This document shows, one piece after another, positions 1 through 5,943 of a stretch of 10,393 nucleotides of DNA. Source of the DNA: Archangium sp. (GTDB lineage Bacteria > Myxococcota > Myxococcia > Myxococcales > Myxococcaceae); assembly GCA_016793525.1 (NCBI GenBank), contig JAEUJT010000116.1:1-10393 (forward strand), in the 5' to 3' direction. Below the pieces are notes generated by a model. It saw only the letters and a list, made by a program, of their open reading frames with translations. It did no database searches and had not been told where the DNA came from. The number at the start of each line of letters is the position of its first letter. Within the stretch, counting starts at the first letter, position 1. Made by a program: the position numbers and the translations under genes.

Positions 1-174
1 CTGAGCTCCATCAACCTCCGCAACCCGTACATCGAGCCCATTCATCGGGTGCAGGTCGAGCTGCTGCGGCGGGCGCGGGCCTACGGTGACGACGAGGCGC
101 TGCCCGAGGCGTTGGAGCGCTCGCTCGTGTTGTCGCTCCACGGCGTAGCGGCCGGCATGCGCAACACGGGGTGA
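1..174 (+). CDS. ppc: Phosphoenolpyruvate carboxylase, C-terminal end (partial)
   Basis: The frame is open from the first base and ends in TGA at 172-174, giving 57 residues of a protein that begins outside the window. PEP carboxylase adds bicarbonate to phosphoenolpyruvate to make oxaloacetate, replenishing the TCA cycle in the cytoplasm. The visible tail matches the end of that family: the conserved stretch with [20 protein letters not shown] near the start, then a helix, then [10 protein letters not shown] at the very C-terminus. A terminal RNTG is a hallmark of the enzyme, whose C-terminal residues lie at the active/regulatory region. The domains carrying the catalytic His and Arg lie upstream and cannot be checked. 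The next gene starts 34 bases downstream on the same strand, so readthrough into it is possible. Identification is confident despite the short fragment. Confidence 0.9.
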   Translation: MSSINLRNPYIEPIHRVQVELLRRARAYGDDEALPEALERSLVLSLHGVAAGMRNTG

Positions 175-208
175 CTCGGCACGACCGCTGCACTGCCGAG
201 GGAAACGC

Positions 209-1291
209 ATGAACTTCCCGACGAGCAACGTGCAGCGGTTTCAGTGGTTGGTCATCACCTTGGCGGTGGTGATGCTGGGCATCATCGTCTGGCCCATCGC
301 CACGCCGCTGTTCTTCGGGGCGGTGCTGGCCGGGTCGCTCTACCCCGCCCACGTTCGGCTCACGCGACGGCTCCGAAACCGGCCCCGACTTTCGGCGGCC
401 CTGCTGACGCTTTCGGCGCTGATCGGCGTGGTGGGGCCATTCGTCATCTTGGTGGCGCTCGGCATCACGCAGGCGAGCCGCGTCGCCGCCATGGCCGAAG
501 CCGCCTCGAAGAACGGGAGCCTCGACGCCGCGATCGCGCGCCTCCCCGGCGTGCTTCACGGCGCGGCGTGGGCGCTGGTCGACCGGGTGCCCAACGTCGC
601 CGAGTTGGTGAGCTCGAGCGGGCTGGGTGTGGCGCTGACGTTGACCAACGTGGCGCGCACCACCGGGCACCTGCTGTTGGTGATCGCCCTCACCTTCATC
701 AGCATGTTTTTCCTGCTGAACGAGGGCCGCTCGTTGATCGGCTGGTTCGACGCGCTGCTCCCGATGCCGACGGGGCAGTTCCATTCGATTCTCGCGGAGT
801 TCCGCAAGGTGTCGCGCTCGGTGCTGCTCGCGGTGGGCGCGACGGCGGCGGTGCAGGCCACCACCGGGCTCATCGGGCTGCTGATCGCGCAGGTCCCGAA
901 CCCGTTCTTCTTTACCCTCCTCGCCTTCGTGCTGGCGCTCATTCCGCTGGTGGGCGCGGCGAGCTGCTTCGTCGTGCTCGGGCTCGGCTACCTCGCGATC
1001 GGCGCGACCGGCACCGGCCTGTTTCTCATCGCGTGGGGCGTGTTCGCGGTGGGCGTCATCGACAACCTGCTCCGACCGATCTTCATCGGAGACGGCACGG
1101 CGATGCACGGCGGGCTGGTGTTCTTCTCGCTCATCGGAGGGCTCGCCGCTTTCGGGACCGCCGGGTTGGTCGCGGGCCCGCTCACCGTGGCGTTTTTCAT
1201 CGCCGTGATGCGCGTCGAGAACATTCGCCGCCACTCCCTGCACGGGGTGCCGCCCGCTCCAGCGCAGCCCCCCGAGCAGACCGGAACGTAA
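209..1291 (+). CDS. AI-2E family transporter (TqsA/PerM/YdiK-like permease)
   Basis: A 360-residue polytopic inner-membrane protein, close to the usual ~350 aa of the AI-2E transporter family (formerly UPF0118/DUF20). It has two N-terminal hydrophobic helices (about residues 13-45), another near 62-85, a soluble middle section, then a helix-rich C-terminal half. Family features in that half are ALIPLVGA, then IDNLLRP followed by a short loop with GGLVFFSLIGGLAAFG, and finally GLVAGPL. E. coli TqsA is implicated in autoinducer-2 export, but members of this family also act in ion or solute transport, so the substrate cannot be stated. The ATG at 209 is preceded by GAGGGAA (198-204). The C-terminal tail after residue 340 is short and proline-rich. 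Its stop lies 6 bases from the stop of a convergent gene. Confidence 0.88.
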   Translation: MNFPTSNVQRFQWLVITLAVVMLGIIVWPIATPLFFGAVLAGSLYPAHVRLTRRLRNRPRLSAALLTLSALIGVVGPFVILVALGITQASRVAAMAEAASKNGSLDAAIARLPGVLHGAAWALVDRVPNVAELVSSSGLGVALTLTNVARTTGHLLLVIALTFISMFFLLNEGRSLIGWFDALLPMPTGQFHSILAEFRKVSRSVLLAVGATAAVQATTGLIGLLIAQVPNPFFFTLLAFVLALIPLVGAASCFVVLGLGYLAIGATGTGLFLIAWGVFAVGVIDNLLRPIFIGDGTAMHGGLVFFSLIGGLAAFGTAGLVAGPLTVAFFIAVMRVENIRRHSLHGVPPAPAQPPEQTGT

Positions 1292-1297
1292 GCGCGA

Positions 1298-1537
1298 TTA
1301 CGAAATACCGCGCACCGGCTCCAGCGGCGGGTCGGTGGGCGGGTCGATCGGCGTGATCGGCGGCGCTTCCGGCGACTTGGTGGGCGATTCGTTTGGCACC
1401 GTCATCGGCGGCTTCGGCTCGCGAATGCGCGGCGGCTCGTCTGGCTTCTTCTCCGGCTTCTTCTCTGGCGTGGGCTCCGTGCCTGGGGTGGTGGGGACGT
1501 CGGGGGTGTTCGGGGTTCGAAGTGGTGTCGATGCCAT
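1298..1537 (-). CDS. Small proline-rich, probably disordered protein
   Basis: A 79-residue protein with 25 prolines, no cysteine and no aromatic residue. The start is set by a perfect AGGAGG nine bases before the ATG; a longer reading that adds 15 residues would begin upstream of that site. The N-terminal third is Thr/Pro-rich, followed by the repeated unit EKKPEKKP, then PP-spaced segments such as PPITPIDPPTDPP. There is no signal peptide or membrane helix, so it should be cytoplasmic and unstructured. I do not recognise a family. Clean ribosome binding and a composition that is coherent only in this frame favour a real gene over a shadow. It is transcribed away from the holin-like gene (151-base divergent gap) and towards the AI-2E transporter. 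No function is inferred. Confidence 0.62.
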   Translation of the reverse strand: MASTPLRTPNTPDVPTTPGTEPTPEKKPEKKPDEPPRIREPKPPMTVPNESPTKSPEAPPITPIDPPTDPPLEPVRGIS

Positions 1538-1546
1538 GGGGTGCAA

Positions 1547-1552
1547 CCTCCT
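1547..1552 (-). promoter_or_regulatory. Perfect Shine-Dalgarno AGGAGG
   Basis: Reads CCTCCT on the plus strand, i.e. AGGAGG on the minus strand, nine bases before the ATG at 1537. It decides the start of the proline-rich gene. Confidence 0.75.
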
Positions 1553-1687
1553 GTGGCTCCGGAAAAGCAAGGCACACGCCACTCCGCTCGCGACGCAAAG
1601 CCGTCACGCGTGAGCGTCTTCGCCACAGTCGTCGCCACCCGTTCCGCCGAGGGGGCGGCGGCACATCTGGTGCACACCTCGGGCGAC

Positions 1688-2050
1688 ATGAACCTCGGTG
1701 AACATGTCGATGTCCTCACCGCCAACCTCTCGAAGTTGATCGGCCTGCACATCACGCTGGCGCGTCAGGAGGCCGCGGAAGATGTGAGCGCGTTCCTCTC
1801 TCGGCTGGTGGTGCTGCTGGCTGTCGCGCCGGTGGCGCTGGGGGCCTTCACGCTGCTGACCTGCGCGGCGGTGCTGGCGCTGGCGCCGAGCGTGTCCCTC
1901 ATCGGGGCGATGGTGCTGATGGGCGGGCTGTACGCGGCGGTGGCGGTGGTGGGCACGCTGTCTGCCGCGAAGGCGTTGCGCTCTCTGTCGCCGCTGAACG
2001 ACACGGCCCAAGAGATCGTCGGCACCACGGAGGTGCTCCGCCATGGCTGA
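1688..2050 (+). CDS. Phage-holin-family / YqjE-like membrane protein (DUF1469)
   Basis: A 120-residue inner-membrane protein of the putative Actinobacteriophage holin III / DUF1469 type. Despite the name, this family is mostly chromosomal and includes E. coli YqjE. An N-terminal amphipathic helix (about residues 5-35, with LSKLIGLHITLARQEAAEDV) leads into two strongly hydrophobic helices at about 38-62 and 70-92, then a short polar tail. This helix plus two-helix hairpin is the family layout. The frame is open upstream to 1541, but the added 49 residues look non-native, so I start at the ATG at 1688; its ribosome site is weak. It overlaps the next gene by 8 bases and heads a run of five small membrane proteins. 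The context resembles the yqjD-yqjE-yqjK operon rather than a lysis cassette, as there is no endolysin nearby. Confidence 0.75.
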   Translation: MNLGEHVDVLTANLSKLIGLHITLARQEAAEDVSAFLSRLVVLLAVAPVALGAFTLLTCAAVLALAPSVSLIGAMVLMGGLYAAVAVVGTLSAAKALRSLSPLNDTAQEIVGTTEVLRHG

Positions 2051-2270
2051 CCTCGCCCGCTTCGCCACCACGCCGGTGAACCGCACCAGGCACGAGCTCG
2101 AGCTCGCCCGCCGAGAGCTGGTGGCCGCCACCCGCTCGCTGCGCGACGACGTGCGAGCGATCACCGACTTTCGCCGGCCCCTTCGCCGACGCCCCTGGCT
2201 GTTCCTCTGCTCGGCGCTCGTCGTCGGGTTCGGGCTGGCCGCCCTTCACCACCACCGGAGCACCTCATGA
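2043..2270 (+). CDS. Small membrane protein, coiled N-terminus and ElaB/YqjD-like tail
   Basis: A 75-residue protein. Residues 12-43 form a charged, probably coiled-coil helix (RTRHELELARRELVAATRSL) somewhat like DUF3618. Then comes a basic RRRP at 48-51 and one membrane helix at about 52-68, ending in a short His-rich tail. The pattern R-R-R-P51-x10-G62-F63 recurs with identical spacing in the next two genes and, from memory, in the C-terminus of E. coli ElaB and YqjD, which are single-span inner-membrane proteins that bind ribosomes. The start overlaps the holin-like stop by 8 bases, and its own stop sits in an ATGA with the next start, so translation is probably coupled. Role is unknown; membrane anchoring of a soluble helical stalk is the plain reading. 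Confidence 0.78.
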   Translation: MADLARFATTPVNRTRHELELARRELVAATRSLRDDVRAITDFRRPLRRRPWLFLCSALVVGFGLAALHHHRSTS

Positions 2271-2422
2271 CCGCACTGACCACGACCCTTCGCGAAGACC
2301 CCGCCGCCGCGCTGCAGGCGCTGAACGACAAGGCGACCACGGCCATTCGGGAGCGGCCGCTGACGGCGCTGCTGAGCGCGCTGGCGGTCGGCTACATCTT
2401 CGGCCGCTTGGTGATGCGATGA
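2267..2422 (+). CDS. 51-aa single-span membrane microprotein
   Basis: A short gene that length filters would miss. It starts at the ATG inside ATGA at 2267 and ends at TGA 2420-2422, inside another ATGA that starts the following gene; both junctions are four-base overlaps. The product has a polar N-terminal helix (residues 1-27), then RERP at 28-31 and a single membrane helix (32-46) containing ALAVGYIFG, ending in a basic RLVMR tail. The motif R-x-R-P31-x10-G42-Y43-x2-G46 is the same as in the genes on either side. Exact overlaps at both ends, plus the shared motif, make this a real coding sequence rather than a chance frame. It resembles the C-terminal tail of DUF883 (ElaB/YqjD) proteins without the long soluble stalk. 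Function unknown. Confidence 0.82.
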   Translation: MTALTTTLREDPAAALQALNDKATTAIRERPLTALLSALAVGYIFGRLVMR

Positions 2423-2682
2423 GCGATGTTCGCGACGACACGCAACACGTCGTCACCAAGGCGATCACCTTTACCCGAGCGCACCCATACGTGGCGGTGA
2501 GCGCGGCGGCGGCCACGGGCTACGTGCTCGGAGGCGCCCTCTTCTCTCGCACCTCGGCGCGATTGCTGTCGTTCGCCTGGGGCCTCCTCTCGTTGCCCGT
2601 CGTTCAAGATCGGCTGATGGAGCTGGTCGAAGGCCTGCTCGGTGCTGTTCAACCAGAAGAACCAACCAAGGAGACACCATGA
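2419..2682 (+). CDS. Small membrane protein with glycine-zipper ElaB/YqjD-like segment
   Basis: An 87-residue protein whose start is in an ATGA overlap with the 51-aa gene and whose stop is in an ATGA overlap with the YtxH-like gene. After a short polar N-terminus it has RAHP at 20-23 and a hydrophobic helix at about 24-41 with ATGYVLGGAL, then a second, weaker hydrophobic stretch around 47-62 (LLSFAWGLLSLPVV), and an acidic tail. The R-x-H-P23-x10-G34-Y35-x2-G38 motif has the same spacing as in the two preceding genes. The Gly/Ala spacing suggests helix-helix packing. No named family is certain; DUF883-like is the nearest guess. Co-translation with its neighbours suggests a joint membrane complex, which is inference. 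Confidence 0.8.
   Translation: MSDVRDDTQHVVTKAITFTRAHPYVAVSAAAATGYVLGGALFSRTSARLLSFAWGLLSLPVVQDRLMELVEGLLGAVQPEEPTKETP
2668..2673 (+). promoter_or_regulatory. Shine-Dalgarno AAGGAG
   Basis: AAGGAG lies five bases before the ATG at 2679. It shows that the last gene of the run has its own ribosome site in addition to the ATGA overlap. Confidence 0.6.
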
Positions 2683-2939
2683 CGCTCGACGCAGATGGAC
2701 TGTTGAAGATGATCAACTTGCAGCTCCGCACCGCTCCCCGCGACCGGATCTTCACCACGGCCGCGTTGTTCTTCGGCGGCGCGGTCATTGGAGCTGGCGT
2801 CGCGTTGCTGATGGCTCCCAAGTCGGGCGCAGAGTTGCGCAAGGAGCTCGCCGAAAACGGCATGGGCACGATTCGATCGCATTTCGACGGGCATTCGCTC
2901 GACGGGAAACGCACGGGCGACATTTCACCCACTGCGTAG
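2679..2939 (+). CDS. YtxH-domain small membrane protein
   Basis: An 86-residue protein. Residues 28-46 form one glycine-rich membrane helix (AALFFGGAVIGAGVALLMA), followed directly by APKSGAELRKEL (46-56). That helix plus AP-[KT]-SG-x-E-[LT]-R is the signature of YtxH proteins (PF12732 type), stress-associated small membrane proteins first described in Bacillus. The N-terminus is a short amphipathic helix, and the polar tail after residue 60 should be soluble. The start overlaps the previous stop by four bases and has its own AAGGAG. It is the last gene before a strong terminator, so it closes the five-gene unit begun at 1688. Exact biochemical role is unknown for the family. Confidence 0.82.
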   Translation: MTLDADGLLKMINLQLRTAPRDRIFTTAALFFGGAVIGAGVALLMAPKSGAELRKELAENGMGTIRSHFDGHSLDGKRTGDISPTA

Positions 2940-2961
2940 GGTCGAACCGGGTCTCACGCCA

Positions 2962-3006
2962 CTCCGCCGCGGCCCATCCTGAGTGGGTCCGCGGCGGAGC
3001 CTTTTT
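2962..3006 (+). terminator. Intrinsic (rho-independent) terminator
   Basis: A perfect 11-bp stem (2962-2972 with 2989-2999) extended by a 4-bp CCCA/TGGG stem (2973-2976 with 2984-2987) across one bulged T, with a 7-base loop (2977-2983). It is followed by CC and a run of five T at 3002-3006. It starts 23 bases after the YtxH gene stop and separates the small-membrane-protein run from the MCE operon. Confidence 0.9.
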
Positions 3007-3060
3007 CAGGAGCGTCTGAGGCGCCAGAGCACAGGTGGGCGCCAAAGCTGCGCACACGAT

Positions 3061-3074
3061 CGCCACGTGTGGCG
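3061..3074. promoter_or_regulatory. Perfect 6-bp inverted repeat, candidate operator
   Basis: CGCCAC and GTGGCG are separated by two bases, in the 140-base gap between the terminator and the permease start. Position and symmetry fit a dimeric repressor site for the MCE operon, but a 14-base palindrome in GC-rich DNA can arise by chance. No promoter boxes could be recognised with confidence. Confidence 0.25.
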
Positions 3075-3146
3075 GTTTGGCGCGACTCCAATGAAGAACC
3101 ACCCGGGCGGGTGCGCGGCGCAGCCCTTGCTGAGTGCTCCGTGGTC

Positions 3147-4250
3147 ATGCCCGAGACGCACACCCAGTCGCAGGTCGAGCTCGCAGGGCAACTGACCTTC
3201 ACCGAGGTGGCGACCCTGTGGGCGGAGCTGGGGCACCGAGTGAGCACGGTGACGCCTGGCCAGCGGCTCGACTTCGACATGTCGAAGGTCGAAGCGGTCG
3301 ACGGCGGGTCAATGGCCCTGTTGGTTCAACTGCGGGCCGATCTGCACCGCCGCGGCGCGACCTCGGAGTTCGTGGGTGCCGCTGCCCCGGTTCAAGAGAT
3401 CATCCACCTCTACCGCGGCGACGTACGCGTGGGCGCACTCGAGCGGCCCCCCGCGCGCGGCATGTTGGAGCAGATCGGCGCGGCGGTGTTGGCCATGGCC
3501 GACGAGGCGAAGCAGGTGCTGGCCTTCTTCGGGCAGTCGCTGCTGGCGATCTTCGGGGCGATACGGCGGCCGAGCACGGCCAACTGGAAAGAGCTCGCCC
3601 CCACCATGGAGCGCATGGGCGCCGACGCGGTGCCCATCGTCGCCCTCATCAACTTCCTGGTCGGGTTCGTGATGGCGTACCAGGGCGCGATTCAACTCAA
3701 GCAGTTCGGCGCGAACATCTACGTGGCCGACCTGGTGGGGCTCTCCATCTGCCGCGAGCTCGGGCCGCTGATGACGGCGATCATCATCTGCGGGCGCTCG
3801 GGCGCAGCGTTCGCCGCGGAGATCGGCACGATGAAGGTCTCCGAGGAGATCGACGCCCTGCGCACCATGGGCTTCGACCCGCTGCGCTTCCTGGTGCTGC
3901 CGCGCACGCTGGCGTTGATGCTGGTCGTGCCGCTGCTGACCCTGCTGGGTGACGCGTTCGGCGTGCTCGGCGGCCTGGCGGTGGGGGTGATGAGCCTCGA
4001 CCTCACCGTGCTCGGCTATTTCACCGAGACCCAGCAGGCGCTCGACCTGTGGGACGTGTTTTCGGGGGTGATCAAGAGCGTGGTGTTCGCGGGGGTGGTG
4101 GCGCTGATCGCCTGCCAGCAGGGCCTCGCCACCTCGGGCGGCGCGCTGGGCGTCGGCAAGCGCACCACGTCGTCGGTGGTCACCATTCTCTTCACCTTGA
4201 TCTTGGTCGACGCGGGCTTCTCCGTGCTCTTCCACGCGCTGGACCTATGA
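3147..4250 (+). CDS. STAS-MlaE fusion: lipid ABC transporter permease
   Basis: A 367-residue fusion. Residues about 8-92 form a STAS domain like MlaB, and residues about 105-367 an MlaE-type permease. MlaE is the inner-membrane channel subunit of MCE phospholipid transporters. The permease part shows several membrane helices and the family core RELGPLMTAIIICGRSGAAF (from residue 203), with EIGTMKVSEEIDALRTMGFDP behind it. The STAS strand that usually reads D-[ST]-[AS]-G here reads D52-G-G-S55, so the usual Ser/Thr is replaced by Gly. The frame is open back to a GTG at 3069, but the STAS homology begins just after the ATG at 3147, so I use that; the ribosome site is weak and GTG 3141 is an alternative. 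The stop overlaps the ATPase start (ATGA). In E. coli these are two separate subunits, MlaB and MlaE. Confidence 0.9.
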   Translation: MPETHTQSQVELAGQLTFTEVATLWAELGHRVSTVTPGQRLDFDMSKVEAVDGGSMALLVQLRADLHRRGATSEFVGAAAPVQEIIHLYRGDVRVGALERPPARGMLEQIGAAVLAMADEAKQVLAFFGQSLLAIFGAIRRPSTANWKELAPTMERMGADAVPIVALINFLVGFVMAYQGAIQLKQFGANIYVADLVGLSICRELGPLMTAIIICGRSGAAFAAEIGTMKVSEEIDALRTMGFDPLRFLVLPRTLALMLVVPLLTLLGDAFGVLGGLAVGVMSLDLTVLGYFTETQQALDLWDVFSGVIKSVVFAGVVALIACQQGLATSGGALGVGKRTTSSVVTILFTLILVDAGFSVLFHALDL

Positions 4251-4993
4251 GCGCCCTGATCTCCGTCACCGATCTGTCGATGGGCTGGGGCGAGACGGTC
4301 TTGCTCGAGAACGCGTCGTTCGAGATCGCGCGCGGCGACGTCTTCTGCATTCTCGGCGGCAGCGGCTGCGGCAAGTCGACGCTGCTCCGCTCGCTCGTCG
4401 GCCTCGAGGCGCCCCGCTCTGGCCGGATCGAGGTCAACGGTCAGCCGCAGGAGCTGCTCGAGGCCGAGCGGCCGAACCACGGCGTGATGTTCCAGTCGGG
4501 CGCGCTCTTCAGCTCGATGACCGTGGGGGAAAACATCGCCCTGCCCCTCGCCCGGTGGACAGACCTGCCCGACGACGCGATCAACGCCATCGTGCGGGCC
4601 AAGCTGCGGCTGGTGGGCCTGAACGACGCCGAAGACAAGCTCCCCTCAGAGCTCTCGGGTGGCATGAAGAAGCGCGCCGCCATCGCCCGCGCCTTGGTGC
4701 TCGAGCCCGAGCTCGTGTTCCTCGACGAGCCATCGGCCGGTCTCGACCCGGTGAGCTCAGTGGCGCTCGACGAGCTGATCCGCTCGCTCAACACGACGCT
4801 GGGGCTCACCGTGGTGTTCGTCTCTCACGAGCTCGACAGCATCTTCGGCATCGCCACCAGCTGCATCATGTTGGACAAAGACACCAAGAGCATCATCGCG
4901 CGCGGTGACCCGCGGGTGCTGCGCGACACGTCGACCGACCCGCGCGTCAGCGCCTTCTTCAACCGCCGCGCGAGCGGAGAACAGCCATCATGA
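4247..4993 (+). CDS. mlaF: MlaF-like ABC transporter ATP-binding protein
   Basis: A 248-residue cytoplasmic ATPase that powers the MCE lipid transporter. All nucleotide-binding elements are intact: Walker A GGSGCGKST at 37-45, Q-loop Q83 in FQSGALFSSMTV (a form typical of the MlaF/Ttg2A branch), signature LSGGM at 136-140 followed by KKRAAIARAL, Walker B LVFLDE at 156-161, D-loop SAGLDP at 163-168, and switch His194 in VSHE. Length is close to the ~270 aa of E. coli MlaF. The start is the ATG at 4247, inside the ATGA that holds the permease stop; the same frame stays open upstream within the permease gene, but that part is not homologous. The stop overlaps the MlaD gene start in another ATGA. 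Direction of lipid flow cannot be told from sequence. Confidence 0.93.
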   Translation: MSALISVTDLSMGWGETVLLENASFEIARGDVFCILGGSGCGKSTLLRSLVGLEAPRSGRIEVNGQPQELLEAERPNHGVMFQSGALFSSMTVGENIALPLARWTDLPDDAINAIVRAKLRLVGLNDAEDKLPSELSGGMKKRAAIARALVLEPELVFLDEPSAGLDPVSSVALDELIRSLNTTLGLTVVFVSHELDSIFGIATSCIMLDKDTKSIIARGDPRVLRDTSTDPRVSAFFNRRASGEQPS

Positions 4994-5943
4994 GTACGCC
5001 AACCAACCACTGGAAGCTGGGCCTCTTCGTCGTCGCGGGAGTTGTGGGCTGCCTCGCGCTGTTCGTCTTCATCGGCGGCCGCTCGCTGAAGAAAGAGACG
5101 GTGCCCTACAAGACGTACTTCGACGAGTCGGTGCAGGGCCTCGAGCTCGGCTCGCCGGTGAAGTTCCGCGGCGTGAGCATCGGCAACGTGTCGGAGATCG
5201 ACCTCGCCGGAGACAAGCGCCACGTCGAGGTGACCTACGCGCTCGGCGTCAAGGTGCTCGACTCGCTCGGCCTCAGCGAGGAGCACGTACCCGGCGTGAA
5301 GACGAAGCTCGTCATCCCCGACAACCTGCGCGCCCAGCTCATCTCGTCGGGCATCACCGGAGTGAAGGTGCTGCAGCTCGACTTCTTCGACTCCAAGACC
5401 ACCGCAGCGCCGATCGAGCTGCCCTTCGAGGTGCCTGAGAACCACATCGCCGCCGTGCCTTCGACGATGAAAAACCTGGAGGACTCGGTGGTGAACGCGG
5501 TCGACCGGTTCCCCGAGCTGGCGCAGCAGCTCGTGCAGGTGCTCACCCAGACCAACGCGGTCATCACCCAGATCGCCGCCGTCGGCATCCCCGAGAAAAT
5601 GTCCCAGACGCTGACGCTGCTCAATCGGCTCCTCGAGCAACTCAACATCGCGCTGGTGGCCATCGCTCCGGGCGCGCTCTCGGCCGACGCCCGCCAGGCG
5701 CTCAAGTCACTCCACACCGTTCTGGAGAACGTGGCCGGTGACAAGGGCCTCGCGGCGAGCGTACAGCGCACGTCAGAGGCGGTGGGCGCCATGGCCGCCA
5801 ACGCCAAACACGTGGGCCCGGCGATGGAAGACGCGCTCAAAGACGTTCAGGGCGCCGCGCAGTCGGTGCAGCGGCTGGCCGAAGCGCTCGAGCTCGACCC
5901 CGACATGCTCGTCAAAGGCCGCGCCCGGAGGACAGCCAAATGA
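4990..5943 (+). CDS. MlaD/MCE-domain substrate-binding protein, long C-terminal form
   Basis: A 317-residue periplasmic protein anchored by one N-terminal helix (about 10-29). A single MCE domain follows (about 38-133), with the motif GLELGSPVKFRGVSIGNV at 50-67 and the closing strand GVKVLQLDFF at 124-133. The remaining ~180 residues are mostly helical, Ala/Leu/Gln-rich and weakly heptad-like, with no second MCE domain. E. coli MlaD is about 183 aa, so this is the extended form, in which C-terminal helices of a hexamer could build a tube as in PqiB-like needles; that is inference. Such proteins bind phospholipids and sit on the MlaE/MlaF complex. ATGA overlaps join it to the ATPase before it and the lipoprotein after it, fixing both boundaries. 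There is no MlaC or MlaA gene in the window. Confidence 0.9.
   Translation: MSTPTNHWKLGLFVVAGVVGCLALFVFIGGRSLKKETVPYKTYFDESVQGLELGSPVKFRGVSIGNVSEIDLAGDKRHVEVTYALGVKVLDSLGLSEEHVPGVKTKLVIPDNLRAQLISSGITGVKVLQLDFFDSKTTAAPIELPFEVPENHIAAVPSTMKNLEDSVVNAVDRFPELAQQLVQVLTQTNAVITQIAAVGIPEKMSQTLTLLNRLLEQLNIALVAIAPGALSADARQALKSLHTVLENVAGDKGLAASVQRTSEAVGAMAANAKHVGPAMEDALKDVQGAAQSVQRLAEALELDPDMLVKGRARRTAK

Noticed and set aside
11..1243. Long minus-strand open frame (410 codons) opposite the ppc end and AI-2E transporter
   Set aside because: Arg/His/Glu/Gln-rich composition typical of the antisense of a GC-rich gene; the plus-strand transporter has clear family motifs and a ribosome site.
1335..1613. Plus-strand Gly/Ser-rich frame opposite the proline-rich gene
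   Set aside because: It is the antisense reading of Pro codons and has no ribosome site, whereas the minus-strand frame has a perfect AGGAGG.
1688..2050. Phage lysis cassette or prophage remnant, suggested by the holin-family protein
   Set aside because: No endolysin, spanin, integrase or other phage gene nearby; the neighbours match a chromosomal YqjE-type setting.
2090..2106. GAGCTCGAGCTCG direct repeat
   Set aside because: Explained by codons for the ELEL stretch of the coiled helix.
3309..4235. Minus-strand frame of 308 codons inside the permease gene
   Set aside because: His/Gln/Glu/Arg-rich shadow of a well-recognised STAS-MlaE gene.
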